Part shown: positions 1-11,215 of the stretch, in pieces
Numbering within the stretch: the first letter of the stretch is position 1
Layout of the letters: each line of letters opens with the position of its first letter
From: Diphasiastrum complanatum
Taxonomy: Eukaryota > Streptophyta > Lycopodiopsida > Lycopodiales > Lycopodiaceae
Length of the DNA stretch: 64,000 bases
Assembly: GCA_029204225.1 (NCBI GenBank)
Contig: CM055099.1
Span: forward strand, 65,683,852 to 65,747,851
Reading direction: 5' to 3'
The notes under the pieces: generated by a model
Seen by the model: the letters and a program-made list of their open reading frames with translations, nothing else
Told to the model about the DNA's origin: nothing
Database searches by the model: none
Translations under genes and position numbers: made by a program

Positions 1-1840
1 AGCACTCAAAAACTTCCACAAATAACTCAAATACAATTGGGTTTCATGAAACTATATGGCTATGACCTCAAAAAATTGTCTAGATCTCAAATAGACAAGA
101 TTATCATTCTTGCTCTTGCAAGACTCAAGAGCATACATTTGATGAAATAACCATTTGCTTTCTAATTGATCTAAAATCAATTTTAAAAAATTAAGAACAT
201 CAACTATGTTCTCAAGAGATATCATACTCAACTAGTATGGCTTTACTCCAACTTTGAGATGCAAAAGTCTCACTAAAGCAAATTGATTCACCAAATGAAA
301 TAAGAGAAGCAAGCATGAGATGTATACCACTTGAGATGTGCTCATCTTTCCGTTGAGATGTGAGACACATGGGCTCAACCATGTTTCTTGAGATTCTTCT
401 TGGAACCATAACTTGAGAAGGACTCTCATCCTCAATCCTTGGCACACTTGTTCCTCAAAATCATCTTCTTGGTGCTCCTCCTTGATGGAAATCTGAGACC
501 TCCATGTCTCATAATGATCACAACAACCATGACTATACAATGTGCACTTCCTATGATCATCAAGATTACTTATGCTAGAAACATAAGTCCAAAAATCACC
601 ACAACTTGGCATGATTTTTCTAATATTGAAATCAAGAAGTATTTCCATCTCAATAAGGCTAACACTTGATTATGGATATAAGTGTCCACTCTGGATGCTT
701 CACTTACTCTCATAAGAAGTTTACAACTTGCCTCTAAGATTGAAAATTTACAATTTTCAACATTATGAATGAACACGTCATTCTTGATCTTATTGAAACC
801 AAAAGAAAATACATTATGAAGACATTTCCATTTCCTTGATTTCATATTCAATGTAAGTTACGAGGAAAACATGCTTTGCTATCTATTAAGGCATCACACT
901 CAACTAGTAGTGCCTTAATCCACTTTGAGATACAAGAATCCCTTCAAAGCAAAATAGTTCTTCATAAAATGTCATGAGAGCATAAATGGAACTATTTTTA
1001 TTTTGTGATTACTCCTCCTTAATCTTGCTTGGTTTCTCTTGGATAATAACAGTAAATTTGAACTTATCTAAAGTTCCAAGCAAGATGCTTTTCAAGGACA
1101 TGAAATAAATCCAAGTGACATTAACAAAAGTGGCATTTATCTTTGCATCTTGAACCAAACAATGCACTTCCAAATGAGAAACTTCTAAAGGTTTGAAATG
1201 TGTGGTGATGGACTTTTAAAGACAAATCTTGTAAGTCCTTGTGAGACTCCAAGTTGCATGCATCTTTCCACAAAGGAAATACCTTTCCTTGGATTTGTCC
1301 TTCTTGCCTTTGCATTTTGAATTTGAAGCTCCATCCTTCACCTCGGCCCCCTTGTTTTGGTTCTCCTTGGATGAATTGGTCTTCTTTTTGTAGCATCTTC
1401 AGATAAAATGAACTCTCTTGCCACAAAGGTTGCATATAGGATCCTTACTTGCCTCCAATAGATTGTCACCTATTGATGCAATGATGACGAAGTAAAAACT
1501 TGTGATATGACTTTGAATATTGTAATTTGTGACTCTCAAGAAACTAGATTTGGACACATTCAAAAATCTAGAAGGATCTGCACAAGATCTAGAGATCACA
1601 AATTTTGTATCACATCACTTTTCAAACTAGTCAATTGGAAACTAAACTTTGCTTTGATCACTAAGTCAAAAGCACTCTATCAAATCACAAAAATCCCCCA
1701 CTTCACTCCTCATCTTTTCCCTCCCTTTGGACCCAATGCTCCTATACTCCATGGGGTCAAGTTACAAATAGAGCCACAACTGATCTAGAGCTAAGCTATG
1801 AAAGCATCACATAAGCAAGACTTAACCCTAGAAAGCAGGA
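1..1840 (-). mobile_element. Decayed Copia-like element, partial, running off the left edge
   Basis: Read on the minus strand, positions about 1,395-1,440 encode a retroviral-type zinc knuckle with CX2CX4HX4C spacing (C-N-L-C-G-K-R-V-H) interrupted by one in-frame stop. A lysine-rich stretch and a second, degenerate knuckle-like motif (about 1,235-1,290) follow. Downstream (about 200-850) lies sequence related to the non-pol filler of Copia-1: both share a block around 690-745 (here) and 845-910 past 30,000 whose translation keeps the pattern EA-x-CKLL-x-R-x-SEAS-x-VDTYI. No RT, integrase or RNase H is visible. I infer a non-autonomous Copia relative of Copia-1. Ends are uncertain, the left one is outside the window, and no LTR pair was found. 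Confidence 0.5.
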
Positions 1841-2222
1841 AAGAGAGAGATTAAGGAGGCTAAAGAGAGAGATCAATATCATCAGCTGAATGACAAATGA
1901 CATAGTTTCCCTACTTATAGCCAAGAGGAAGCCCTAAAAGGAAGCTTCCAGTGGCTAGGGCCCAACTGGGAGGGATAATAGTGCGCCCCCCAAGAAGGCC
2001 CCCACTCTCCAACAATATGTCCAAATGGCCTAATAATGAATAATAAGGCCAAAGGCCAACCATATAGTCTGAATGTCACTAATGAATAAAAAAGGGCCCA
2101 AGGCCTGCTTATGCATAAAGTGAAGTAACTGTAAATGTAAATGGACGCGGCGAATATAATGAGCCGAGTCTATAACTCTCCCCGACACAAAAAAAGACCC
2201 AACTGTCAAAAAGATAACCGGA
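1841..2222. other. Non-coding stretch, possibly LTR or leader sequence
   Basis: No open frame of substance. A purine-rich run (GAGAGA-type) near 1,840-1,875 and several C-rich or G-rich runs near 1,985-2,005 are seen. It separates the Copia-like remnant from the CACTA-like fragment. I could not find a second copy in the window and make no functional call. Confidence 0.25.
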
Positions 2223-2404
2223 TCAAGTAGCAGCAAGCCCTGGTGCATCAACAACTAGAGGAACATCTGATGTAGAGGAATCAACAAGTGCAGCAAGATC
2301 ACGAGCCTGATCCACAAGTAATGGTGTATGATAAAAGACATCAATAGGCTCCCATGTGGCCACGCTATGATCACTCCATTTGTATGTTGCTTGAAGGTAT
2401 AGAA
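2223..2404 (-). pseudogene. Chromodomain-like tail fragment
   Basis: The minus-strand frame reads K-W-S-D-H-S-V-A-T-W-E-P, then F-Y-H-T-P-L-L-V-D-Q. The W...TWEP pattern resembles the C-terminal half of the chromodomain at the end of some Ty3/gypsy (chromovirus) integrases. Only about 60 residues remain and the N-terminal half of the domain is absent. It is in the same open frame as the neighbouring CACTA fragment, making a 178-codon chimeric ORF (2,223-2,759). The paralogue at 53.64 kb has different sequence beyond this junction, so the join is secondary. Domain assignment is tentative. Confidence 0.3.
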
Positions 2405-3029
2405 TAAGAATTGACGTAGCTAGTCTCAAAATGGATGCTCCGGGATATGAAGGAGTGTCTGCCTCCTTGCGAAATAGAGTCTCATCTTCATCCATCTCAA
2501 ATTGTTCGTGATCTCCGTTTTCATTAGAAGATGCATGCATATCATCATTCTCATTTGTTTCAAAGTAAGATTCAAACATGTTGTGCATTGCTTCATCGTG
2601 TTGCACCTCATCATCATAATCATTAGAATCAAGTTGATTACTCTTTTTTCCAATTGTGTTTGCCTCTCCAATTTGTTTCATTCTTTGTTTTCTCATATCT
2701 ATCAAAACTTGACGTTGATTGTAACTAAACACGAATGGATCAACTCTGTGGAATGGCATTCGACTTATTGGCTACACACATGAAACAAATTCCATAAGTG
2801 ACGTATATAGATTGACAAAGATTATAATACAAAACAATCATATAACAAACCTCAACATCTTCCAAATTCGATGGTTGACCTTCTTCTTTTCGTCCAAACT
2901 ACCACAAATGATTTTCAACAATGCGTCTTTCACGCAACTTTTGTCCATCACACTTGAGGTATGTGCACCATATTTTATTTTGAAAATAATTTTTCTACGA
3001 GAAACAAAAATCAAGTACATGTCACTTTA
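2405..3029 (-). pseudogene. CACTA (En/Spm) transposase N-terminal fragment, copy 1
   Basis: This is nearly identical to 53,645-54,290, where DUF4218- and DUF4216-like regions follow, so I assign it to the same CACTA gene. It has an upstream exon (about 2,851-3,020, rich in Lys and Cys) and a likely 79-bp GT-AG intron at 2,772-2,850. The main exon starts M-P-F-H-R-V-D-P and contains a long acidic segment of D, E and N. It ends with the motif E-A-D-T-P-S-Y-P-G; a similar A-E-x-P-L-Y-P-G motif precedes the transposase core in many plant CACTA proteins. The catalytic core is missing. It is cut at about 2,405 and joined to a chromodomain-like piece. Confidence 0.55.
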
Positions 3030-3664
3030 GCACAATAGTTTAAATTATATTAACAAAGTCTTTATGAACAAGAAAACTTGCATGTTACTTGTGATATGAT
3101 TGTGTAATACATCCCACTACAACCACCATTACCATTAAATGGAACACCATTTACATTTTGGGGTTGAACGTATATGATCATGCCTAGTGAACACTTTCCA
3201 GAAGCTAGTTTGGGAGTTTTTGCTTTAAATAGTATATTAGGTCCCTCTAAATAGTGTTGTGACAGTAATGCCCTTATGTAGGACCTCAATACAATTGGGG
3301 TGATTAGCATACTTTGTGTCATCACCAATGGAGGATGCAAGTATATAGTTTGAATCCAAATGCATGTTTTTAAGAGGAGCAATGCATGCAAGGATGCAAC
3401 ATCTCAAGGGCAAATCATACATATGTTGATGGACATTTAGCTGTGCATGGAAACATTACTACTTACATAAATAGTTCCATTGGCCACCCTTTACTGACAA
3501 AGTGTGATTTTGAGGAACACACCAATGGAAAACAAGAATATTGCATTAGGAATGTAAAGGGCACTTATGTAATGGTATGTGCCACTAGAACTATCAAGGT
3601 TGGGTGGAATTGTTCATCAAATATAGTTTCAACCTTCCTTTGTCCAAATGTTTGTAAAAGATAA
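3030..3664 (+). pseudogene. Module C copy 1: cysteine-rich ORF block of unknown function
   Basis: An ORF from 3,386 to 3,664 (92 codons, plus strand) contains spaced cysteines (C-x3-C-N, C-D-F-E-E-H, Y-C-I-R-N, M-V-C-A-T-R, L-C-P-N-V-C) and three N-H-T or N-I-T type glycosylation-like sites. The same block occurs at 38.6 kb (plus) and at 20.4 and 42.8 kb (minus). On the opposite strand, 3,062-3,391 also stays open because the left half of the block is read the other way. The best version is the minus-strand ORF 42,815-43,219. I do not recognise the family. It may be a captured fragment of a secreted, disulfide-bonded plant protein, but that is inference. Confidence 0.4.
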
Positions 3665-4690
3665 GAAGTCAAATGTCAATACTAAAGTTATATGCAAATA
3701 TGTATAATACATGCATTCTTTGTGAAAAATTGCGTATATTTGCAAATGTAGCCATGTAGTATAATGTAAATTTTGTACGTAAGTGGGTTCCAAACATGTG
3801 AGGCGAAGATGCAGCAAGGCAAACCACTCCTAATGTAGGTTAGGTCAAGTCAAGAGAGTTGGTCATGTCTATTTGGTAGTGTTCCCTACGTTATAGGACT
3901 TACACGTTGATTTGTGATGACATTTTGACCAACTAGCTACCTACGTAGCATGACTCTAGGAAATAGACTAGGGTGTCGTTTTAGGACAAAACTGTGTTAA
4001 CTTCCTTATTACATGTTGGAAATTCACCTAACTTTACAAAGCAAGTCACTTTTGCTATGTATAATTCCATCTCATTGGAAATCTTGAGGTAATTCATTAT
4101 GTACATTGAGTTTTTGTGATCCAAATCAAACCAAAGTGATTTGTACTTGTTTCTCAGCTTGCAGGCCGTACTACAGCCTGTAGTAAACACGTGTGAAGTC
4201 GGATTTCATGATTGATTAATGCTTTTGATTGCCATTGCTTGTTGTTTGTCTTGGGACCACTGCTTAATGAGGAGTGCCTATGAAGACTTCATGCAGGACC
4301 TTTTGGAAATAAAGCCAAAAGTGCAGTTTTTGTACTTAGGCACAATGTCAACCGCCAAGAGCTGGTGACAGCCGCCAAGCGACAACGACAGAAAACTGCC
4401 TGACAGTTAATCATATTAAGTTAAGGTTCTTGATCACAAGAATGACATAAGAGAAGGTTGGCACACTATATAGTGTGGACTAGCGTTAACAAAAAAAGAG
4501 CAGGAGAGAAAAGCAGCGAGAAAAAGAGAGAATTGGAAGGAATCAAAGACGGATGTGTCTATCAGAATTTCGACACATACTGAAAATATAGAATGACTAA
4601 ATACTATAGAACTTTAAAGCTTCTACGCAGGGACCTGCTTCTTGAATTGATGTAACTCGCACTACACACTACCACCAAATACAACCAAAA
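3665..4690 (+). repeat. Module A copy 1 (plus orientation)
   Basis: This dispersed repeat has further copies near 7.2-8.0, 13.6, 19.1-20.4, 21.5-22.0, 39.2-40.6, 42.2-42.8 and 46.6-47.3 kb. Landmarks here are GGGACCACTGCTTAATGAGG (4,255), a 16-bp palindrome with TATATA core (4,462-4,477), a GA-rich leader-like stretch (4,495-4,545) and TTGATGTAACTCGCAC (about 4,645). There is no long ORF. The palindromic TATA followed by purine-rich DNA looks like a promoter or LTR, but no TG...CA boundaries with a target duplication could be defined. Confidence 0.5.
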
Positions 4691-4691
4691 G

Positions 4692-4888
4692 ATGTCAAAA
4701 AATGCATCAAAGAACACTTCAAAGTATGGGAAATGATAAAAAGTATCATAGATTTTAATCTTTACATTCTACATCATGATTGATATGTGCTCATTGTCTT
4801 GTATGTCAATGATTTGATCATCATTGAAAGCAATCAAATGTTGATAGATCATCAAATCAAATTCATCCAATGCTTTTGACATGAGTTA
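4692..4888 (+). pseudogene. Copia reverse-transcriptase fragment with altered YVDD box
   Basis: The plus-strand frame gives H-F-K-x-W-E-M-I-K-S, then D-F-N-L-Y-I-L-H-H-D, a TGA stop, then I-V-L-Y-V-N-D-L-I-I-I. This matches the copia RT pattern in which the catalytic YVDD box is followed by L-I-I-T-G. Here the first catalytic Asp is Asn (YVND), so the fragment could not polymerise even if expressed. Only about 65 residues remain. Copies are at 41.15-41.38 kb (plus, also YVND) and 51.17-51.40 kb (minus, still YVDD). It lies between modules A and B. Confidence 0.65.
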
Positions 4889-5583
4889 CCGCACTGCTCA
4901 AGCCACTCTGCCTCAAAGGGTCTTACACAAGGCACATGCTTCTTGTTGCCAGTAGAGAAGGACTAAGTAGAAAGATCGCAAAGAACACTCAAATAGCTCT
5001 CACCCCTAGCTAGTTATCAAATGCTAATGCACACTCATAACCAGCGAGCCCCATATTTGGTTGAAGTTCATGTATCTATACACATCACGCTGCTTGAACA
5101 TAACCAAAATTCCCGATCTTGTGAGGTGCCGTAACCATAATGCTTATGGTCACCCACAGTGGTTTCAGCTTCTTGGTAATGACTCGACCTTCATACACGT
5201 AACTACCTAGATAATGACCCTACCTCGGACATTAATCATACAAAATTGCACATATAAAATGTTACACATGGCATTCATAAACTTTTGGCAAATACAACAT
5301 TCACATTATCTTTAACATTTTGTACATATTAACTTTAATTATTGGCCCATATTGGCCTAACACATATCCTCGACAAAATAAAGATGAGTTCCACCGAGTC
5401 TTATTTCTTGCTTCGCTTCAACTATTTTCGACACCGCACCACCTTAGTGTCATTGTCACTATTACTTTCATATTTGAGCAGATGTCAAGTTTCATTTTAT
5501 TCTATATGCATTTGGTTAGTGTTTTGATCAAATAGGTGAGTAGTCCAACATGCGTTGTTGGTGCTATCATTGTTGGCATAGAT
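4889..5583 (+). repeat. Module B copy 1 plus a short unassigned spacer
   Basis: Module B (about 4,910-5,460) carries the landmarks AAGTTCATGTATCTATACAC, GATAATGACYCGACCTTCATACAC and GAGTTCCACCGAGTCTTATTTC. It recurs at 10.3, 18.0-18.5 (reverse), 41.4 and 50.4-50.9 kb (reverse). In most copies it runs into the 3' end of module Y; here it breaks off at about 5,465. The remaining 110 bp (5,470-5,580) shows nothing recognisable. Module B has no coherent coding frame. Confidence 0.45.
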
Positions 5584-5770
5584 CTAACATTCAAAGTTAA
5601 CAAACTTTAAGTACAAAAAGCTTTGATCTAAATGTATGGCAAACTTTTCTCTAATGAGTGGCTCAATGAAAATGTCAGCTAGTTGTTCGTCTGTACTACA
5701 ATGAACAACATTAATTTCACAACTCAACAGCCTCTCACGTACAAAGTGATACTGAATACTTATAAAAATC
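5584..5770 (-). pseudogene. Copia RNase H C-terminal fragment
   Basis: The minus-strand frame reads Y-H-F-V-R-E-R, then E-I-N-V-V-H-C-S-T-D-E-Q-L-A-D-I-F, then P-L-I-R-E-K-F. This is the standard C-terminal signature of copia RNase H (HFxRE ... TxxQxADxFTKPL). It ends near 5,590 with a short tail. The related copy at 44.04-44.23 kb is preceded on its left by a polypurine tract and a 270-bp LTR, which shows this is the extreme 3' coding end of the Copia-2 family. The rest of RT/RNase H is absent here. Confidence 0.7.
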
Positions 5771-6217
5771 TCAAAACCATAGAGCACACTCGCGTTATTG
5801 CCCAAACGTGATTTGACCAAGGTGCCGTAAAGAATCAAAACCCAAAAACATTTAGAAAATATCAAAAGCAGAAAAACAGTCCTACCTTCATGTCTAGATC
5901 TGAATGCTATTACGATCATGACAAAGAGTCATAAGACCTCGATCTCCACGATCTTTAGCATCCACCGGATCAGTGTATTAGAAATTGCAGACCTCGCGCA
6001 ACTGATACCCCGATGGTAATTCCAATCATATTGTGAAACATCGGGAATGCCCTGGCCCATAACAGAGGTTTGCCTAAGATAGAGTTAAGTTTAATAGCCA
6101 AGGTGACCCAACCAAGTTTCTCCGAATGTACATAGAAGCCTGCGAGACTTGTGGAATGAATGATGACTAGTCAATGAGGAAGTACTTCAACTTGTGCCTC
6201 AACAACTCTGCCAGTGA
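5771..6217 (-). repeat. Module F copy 1
   Basis: This is the same sequence as 44.23-44.77 kb, with a short reversed copy at 49.79-49.98 kb. Landmarks: CCTACCTTCATGTCTAGATC (about 5,881-5,900) and the stretch around 6,040-6,130. A minus-strand frame stays open from the RNase H fragment through 5,919, but this part does not resemble RNase H. In two copies F lies directly beside the start of module Y. No function is visible. Confidence 0.4.
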
Positions 6218-6640
6218 TTGGTATTTCAACCTAGAGGCTGCCGAAAAATAAGATTAATCACCTTACAAAGGGAATTTATATTTTGCTTTAAGACCACTAG
6301 ATTCATGGAAAATCCCCTGCTACAACTCAGACAAGTGCATAATAAGAGCCTCAAGTCTTCTATAGAATTTATTGAAAGGGACAAGATGTTAAAGGGACAA
6401 TGTGCCCCTGCTAGTGTGACCAATGCTAGTGTAGACTCTTGGTTTATGGTTGGATTGCCCAAGGTGATTTGTCATACCCCATTTTATGGAACTGCTACTA
6501 TACTTGGAAAGCAAATTTTGTTCAAATGTTTAAAGAAACAGAGAAACTTATTGATAAGCAGTTAATGGATAATACAAGAAAGAATTTCACAACATATGGC
6601 ACTCTGAGACCAAATCAATTTCAATGTTGATCAATGCTTT
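6218..6640 (+). pseudogene. Module Y copy 1: unrecognised multicopy ORF, truncated
   Basis: Two overlapping plus-strand frames are open: 6,218-6,565 (115 codons, containing F-M-E-N-P-L-L-Q-L and F-I-E-R-D-K) and 6,439-6,630 (Y-G-W-I-A-Q-G-D-L-S-Y-P-I-L-W-N-C). The same two-frame arrangement recurs in the other copies, which suggests an old frameshift shared by the family. This copy stops at about 6,605, just before the T-L-E-F-C-H-F-A-P-I-T-M-N-Q part present elsewhere. I do not recognise the protein. Confidence 0.4.
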
Positions 6641-6654
6641 TGATTGTTAATGCT

Positions 6655-7190
6655 CCCATGGTGGAAATTCTCTGCTCCATTTCTTTTTTCTTGTCAAGCA
6701 TAGACGGGATCACTTGCGCAAGGCTTTTTTTTTTTTACTATGATGAGAAGGCTAGCATGTAGGCTTTATGATAGATATGCATAAAAGCTTAATATACGCA
6801 AGGGTGCATTTTTTGACAAAATGGACATGCATGAACAAAACAAAGTGATCCATGAGTCACTGGATGATGGAGTGTATGCGAAAGTAACGGACAAAGTTGA
6901 TTAGGAAGAGGAAGGTCCAATTGACAAAGAGAAGACCGAGGCTGAGATTGCAAGGGAGTTACCCAAATGATATTTGAAGGTAGTAGGTGCTACAAAAAGA
7001 GGAGAGAGTCTTGAATCAGGCAAATAAGAACAACTTAGGAGGTCAATTTTTTTTAAGAATGTCCCTTCAAATACTAGAGATGTATCTAGCTTTGATGGGT
7101 TCAATGCACAGAAACCAGAAAGTGGTTCTTTTAATACCTACCTTTTATAATCATCCATTGTACTACCTTATTTCTTAATGAGAGGAGATA
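6655..7190 (+). pseudogene. Module I copy 1: Copia integrase C-terminal / linker remnant
   Basis: With one frame change, the plus strand reads Y-D-E-K, then A-C-R-L-Y-D-R-D-A, then A-F-F-D-K-M-D-M-H-E, then a long acidic stretch (E-S-L-D-D-G-V-Y-A-K-V ... E-E-E-G-P-I-D-K-E-K). This resembles the copia segment after the integrase core, where K-x-Y-R-L-Y-D and I-S-R-D-V-x-F-D-E precede the variable linker before RT. Full copies also carry K-L-D-A-Y-A-N-K-C-I-F-L just upstream. Several stops and frameshifts are present. It continues without a break into reversed module A. Confidence 0.5.
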
Positions 7191-7985
7191 CCTAATGTGT
7201 CCTTGCTTGGTGAGGTTGGTACCCTAGAGCAAAGGTGTTGTCTTTTTGTTATGTAGGTGATAAAGGGAGAACTAAATACAAAACTAATCTCCCTACTTCT
7301 AACGGTTGCCGCGTAAGCCAAGTCAAGCTCAAGAGGTGTTGCTCCAATGTGGGATGCCCTAAAAAATGAGATTTTTTGTCGTAGCCACAGTGCACACCTC
7401 TGTGTGACTGTGAGAGTGAGAGTGAGAGTGCGAGCAGGCGAGCAAGAGCATGCTTTTTAGTATAAATTGCGAAGCAGAAATGGAGAGAAAATTATTCACT
7501 CTAAACGCACGTTTCCTTCAACCTTGGATCATAAAAAGTTGCAATTATAGCCATCTTTTGGTTGTATTTGGTGGTAGTGTTAGTGCGAGTTACATCAATT
7601 CAAGAAGCAGGTTCCTGCGTAGAAGCTTTAAAGTTCTATAGTATTTAGTCGTTCTATATTTTCAGTATGTATCGAAATTCTGATAGACACATCCATCTCT
7701 GATTCCTTCCAATTCTCTCTCTTTTTCTCGCTGCTTTTCTCTCCTTCTCTTTTTTTGTGAACGCTAGTCCAACTATATGGGGTGTCAACCTTCTCTTATG
7801 TCATTCTTGTGATCAAGGACCTTAACTTAATATGATTAACTGTCAGGCAGTTGTCTGTCGTTGTTGCTGGGCGGCTGACATTGTGCCTAAGTACAAAAAG
7901 TGCCCTTTTGGCTTTATTCCCAAAAGGTCCTGTATGGAGTCTTCATAGGCACTCCCCATTAAGCAGTGGTCCCAAGAGGCGCTAC
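7191..7985 (-). repeat. Module A copy 2 (reverse orientation)
   Basis: Same block as 39.3-40.6 kb, inverted. The TATA palindrome is degenerate here (around 7,770-7,785) while the purine/pyrimidine-rich leader (7,700-7,755) is retained. Modules I and A stay joined in the same relative orientation in all full copies, so together they are one older repeat unit. Confidence 0.45.
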
Positions 7986-9336
<1,351 letters not shown>

Positions 9337-10269
9337 ATGAGTTCCACCGAGTCTTATTTCTTACTTCGCTTTGGCTATTTCCGACACCGCACCGCCTTAC
9401 TGTCATTGTCACTATCACTTTCATTCGAAGTAGCAATTCACAGAATGCGCCAAGCCCCTTTCATCAATTGTGAAGGGTTTGAATGGTTGCACATGCCCAA
9501 CACTTGGTAAATCTGATAATGTTGGCAACTCTATTAATTTTGTGTTGGCCACTATTGTAGGCGAAGATGTATCACTCAAAACACTTCCAACTGGTGCCGA
9601 CTTCAAATGCCATAATGGTCGTAACAATAATTGACCATTATCATCCACAATTCGTGTTGTCGTAACAATAATTGACCATAACTGTGTTGTCGGTGCTGTC
9701 AGCATGATTTGATTCAGCCATTCCATTGTAAGTAATGTATAACGTCCACTAACAAATAATTCATGAACTTGGTTCATTGTAATAGGTGCAAAATGGCAAA
9801 ATTCCAAAGTGTCGTATGTTGTGAAATTCTTTGTTGCTTTATCCATCAACTGCTTATCAATAAGTTTCTCTGTTTCTTTAAACATCTGAACAAAATTTGC
9901 TTTCCATGTATAGTAGCAGTTCCATAAAATGGGGTATGACAAATCACCTTGGGCAATCCAACCATAAACCAAGAGTTTACACTAGCGTTGGGCACACTAG
10001 CAGGGACACATTGTCCCTTTGACTTCTTGTCCCATTCAATAAATTTTGTAGCAGACTCGAGGCTCTTATTATGCACTTGTATGAGTTGTAGGAGGGGATT
10101 TTCCATGAATCTGGTGGTCTTAAAGTGCAATATAAATGCCCTGCATAAGGTGGTTCAATCTTCTTTTTTGGCAGCCTCTACATTGAAATGCCAATCATTG
10201 GCAGAGTTATTGAGGCAGAAGTTGAAGTGCTTCCTCATTGACTGGTCATCATTCATTCCACAAGTCTCG
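9337..10269 (-). pseudogene. Module Y copy 2: longest open version of the unrecognised ORF
   Basis: The ORF 9,421-9,972 (183 codons, minus) is the best-preserved C-terminal frame of module Y. It contains Y-G-W-I-A-Q-G-D-L-S-Y-P-I-L, then F-K-E-T-E-K-L-I-D-K-Q-L, then M-N-Q-V-H-E-L-F-V-S-G-R-Y, then L-L-R-P-L-W-H-L and F-T-I-D-E-R-G-L-A-H-S. A second frame (9,846-10,130) overlaps its start. A 30-bp duplication (about 9,645-9,690) distinguishes it from other copies. Eight copies occur in the window, mostly next to module B. No domain is recognised; helical, mildly acidic sequence ending in an S-D-S-D-N-D type tail is all I can describe. Confidence 0.45.
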
Positions 10270-11215
10270 CAGGCAGCCAGCCCCAATTCGGCTGAAGTTC
10301 ATGTATCTATACACATCATGCTACTTGAACGTAAATAAAATTCCCAAACTTGTGAGGTGCCATACCCATTCCGCTTACGGTCATTCACGATGGTTTCTGC
10401 TTCTTGATAATGACTCGACCTTCATACACGTAACTACGTAGATAATGACCCTACCTCGAACATGAATCATACCAAATGTTTACATATAAAATGTTACACA
10501 TGGCCTTCATAAACTTTTGGAAGATACAACATTCACATTATCTTTAACATTTTGTACATATTAACTTTAATTATTGCAGTGCCCATATTAGCCTAACACA
10601 TATCCCCGAGGAAATAAAGATGAGTTCCACCGAGTCTTATTTCTTGCTTTGCTTCAGCTATTTCTGACACTGCACTGCCTTACTATCATTGTCACTATCA
10701 CTTTCATATAATGCGCCAAGCCCCTTTCATCAATTGTGAAGGGTTTGAATGGTTGCACAATGCCCAACACTTGGTAAAGCTGCTATTTTTGGCAACTCTA
10801 ATAATTTTGTGGTGGCCGCTATTGTAGGCGAAGATGTATCACTCAAAACACTTCCAACTGGTGCCAACTTCAAATGCCATAATGGTCGTAACAATAAGTG
10901 ACCATTATCATCCACAATTCGTGACACCAACTGTGCTGTCGGCGTTGTCAGCAGGATTTGATTCAGCCATTCCATTGTAAGTAATGTATAACGTCCACTA
11001 ATAAATAATTCATGAACTTGGTTCATTGTAGTAATAGGTTGGCAAAATTCCAGAGTGCCATATGTTGTGAAATTCCTTGTTGCATTATCCATCAACTGCT
11101 TATCAATAAGTTTCTCTGTTTCTGTAAACATTTGAACAAAATTTGCTTTTCAAATATAGTAGCAGTTCCATAAAATGGGGTATGACAAATCACCTTGGGC
11201 AATCCAACCATAAAC
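10270..11215 (-). repeat. Modules B and Y, copy 3, in tandem after copy 2
   Basis: Module B (10,270-10,700) is followed by module Y on the minus strand (ORF 10,730-11,131, 133 codons). It forms a direct tandem with the preceding Y copy. It is nearly identical to 22.51-23.15 kb, including the flank that ends AACCATAAAC where the Gypsy LTR begins. The intact target sequence without an LTR is still visible in copy 2 (about 9,949-9,985), which fixes the insertion point. Confidence 0.5.

Noticed and set aside
2985-3391. Minus-strand ORF opposite module C as a separate gene
   Set aside because: It crosses the block in the antisense direction and is not maintained in other copies.
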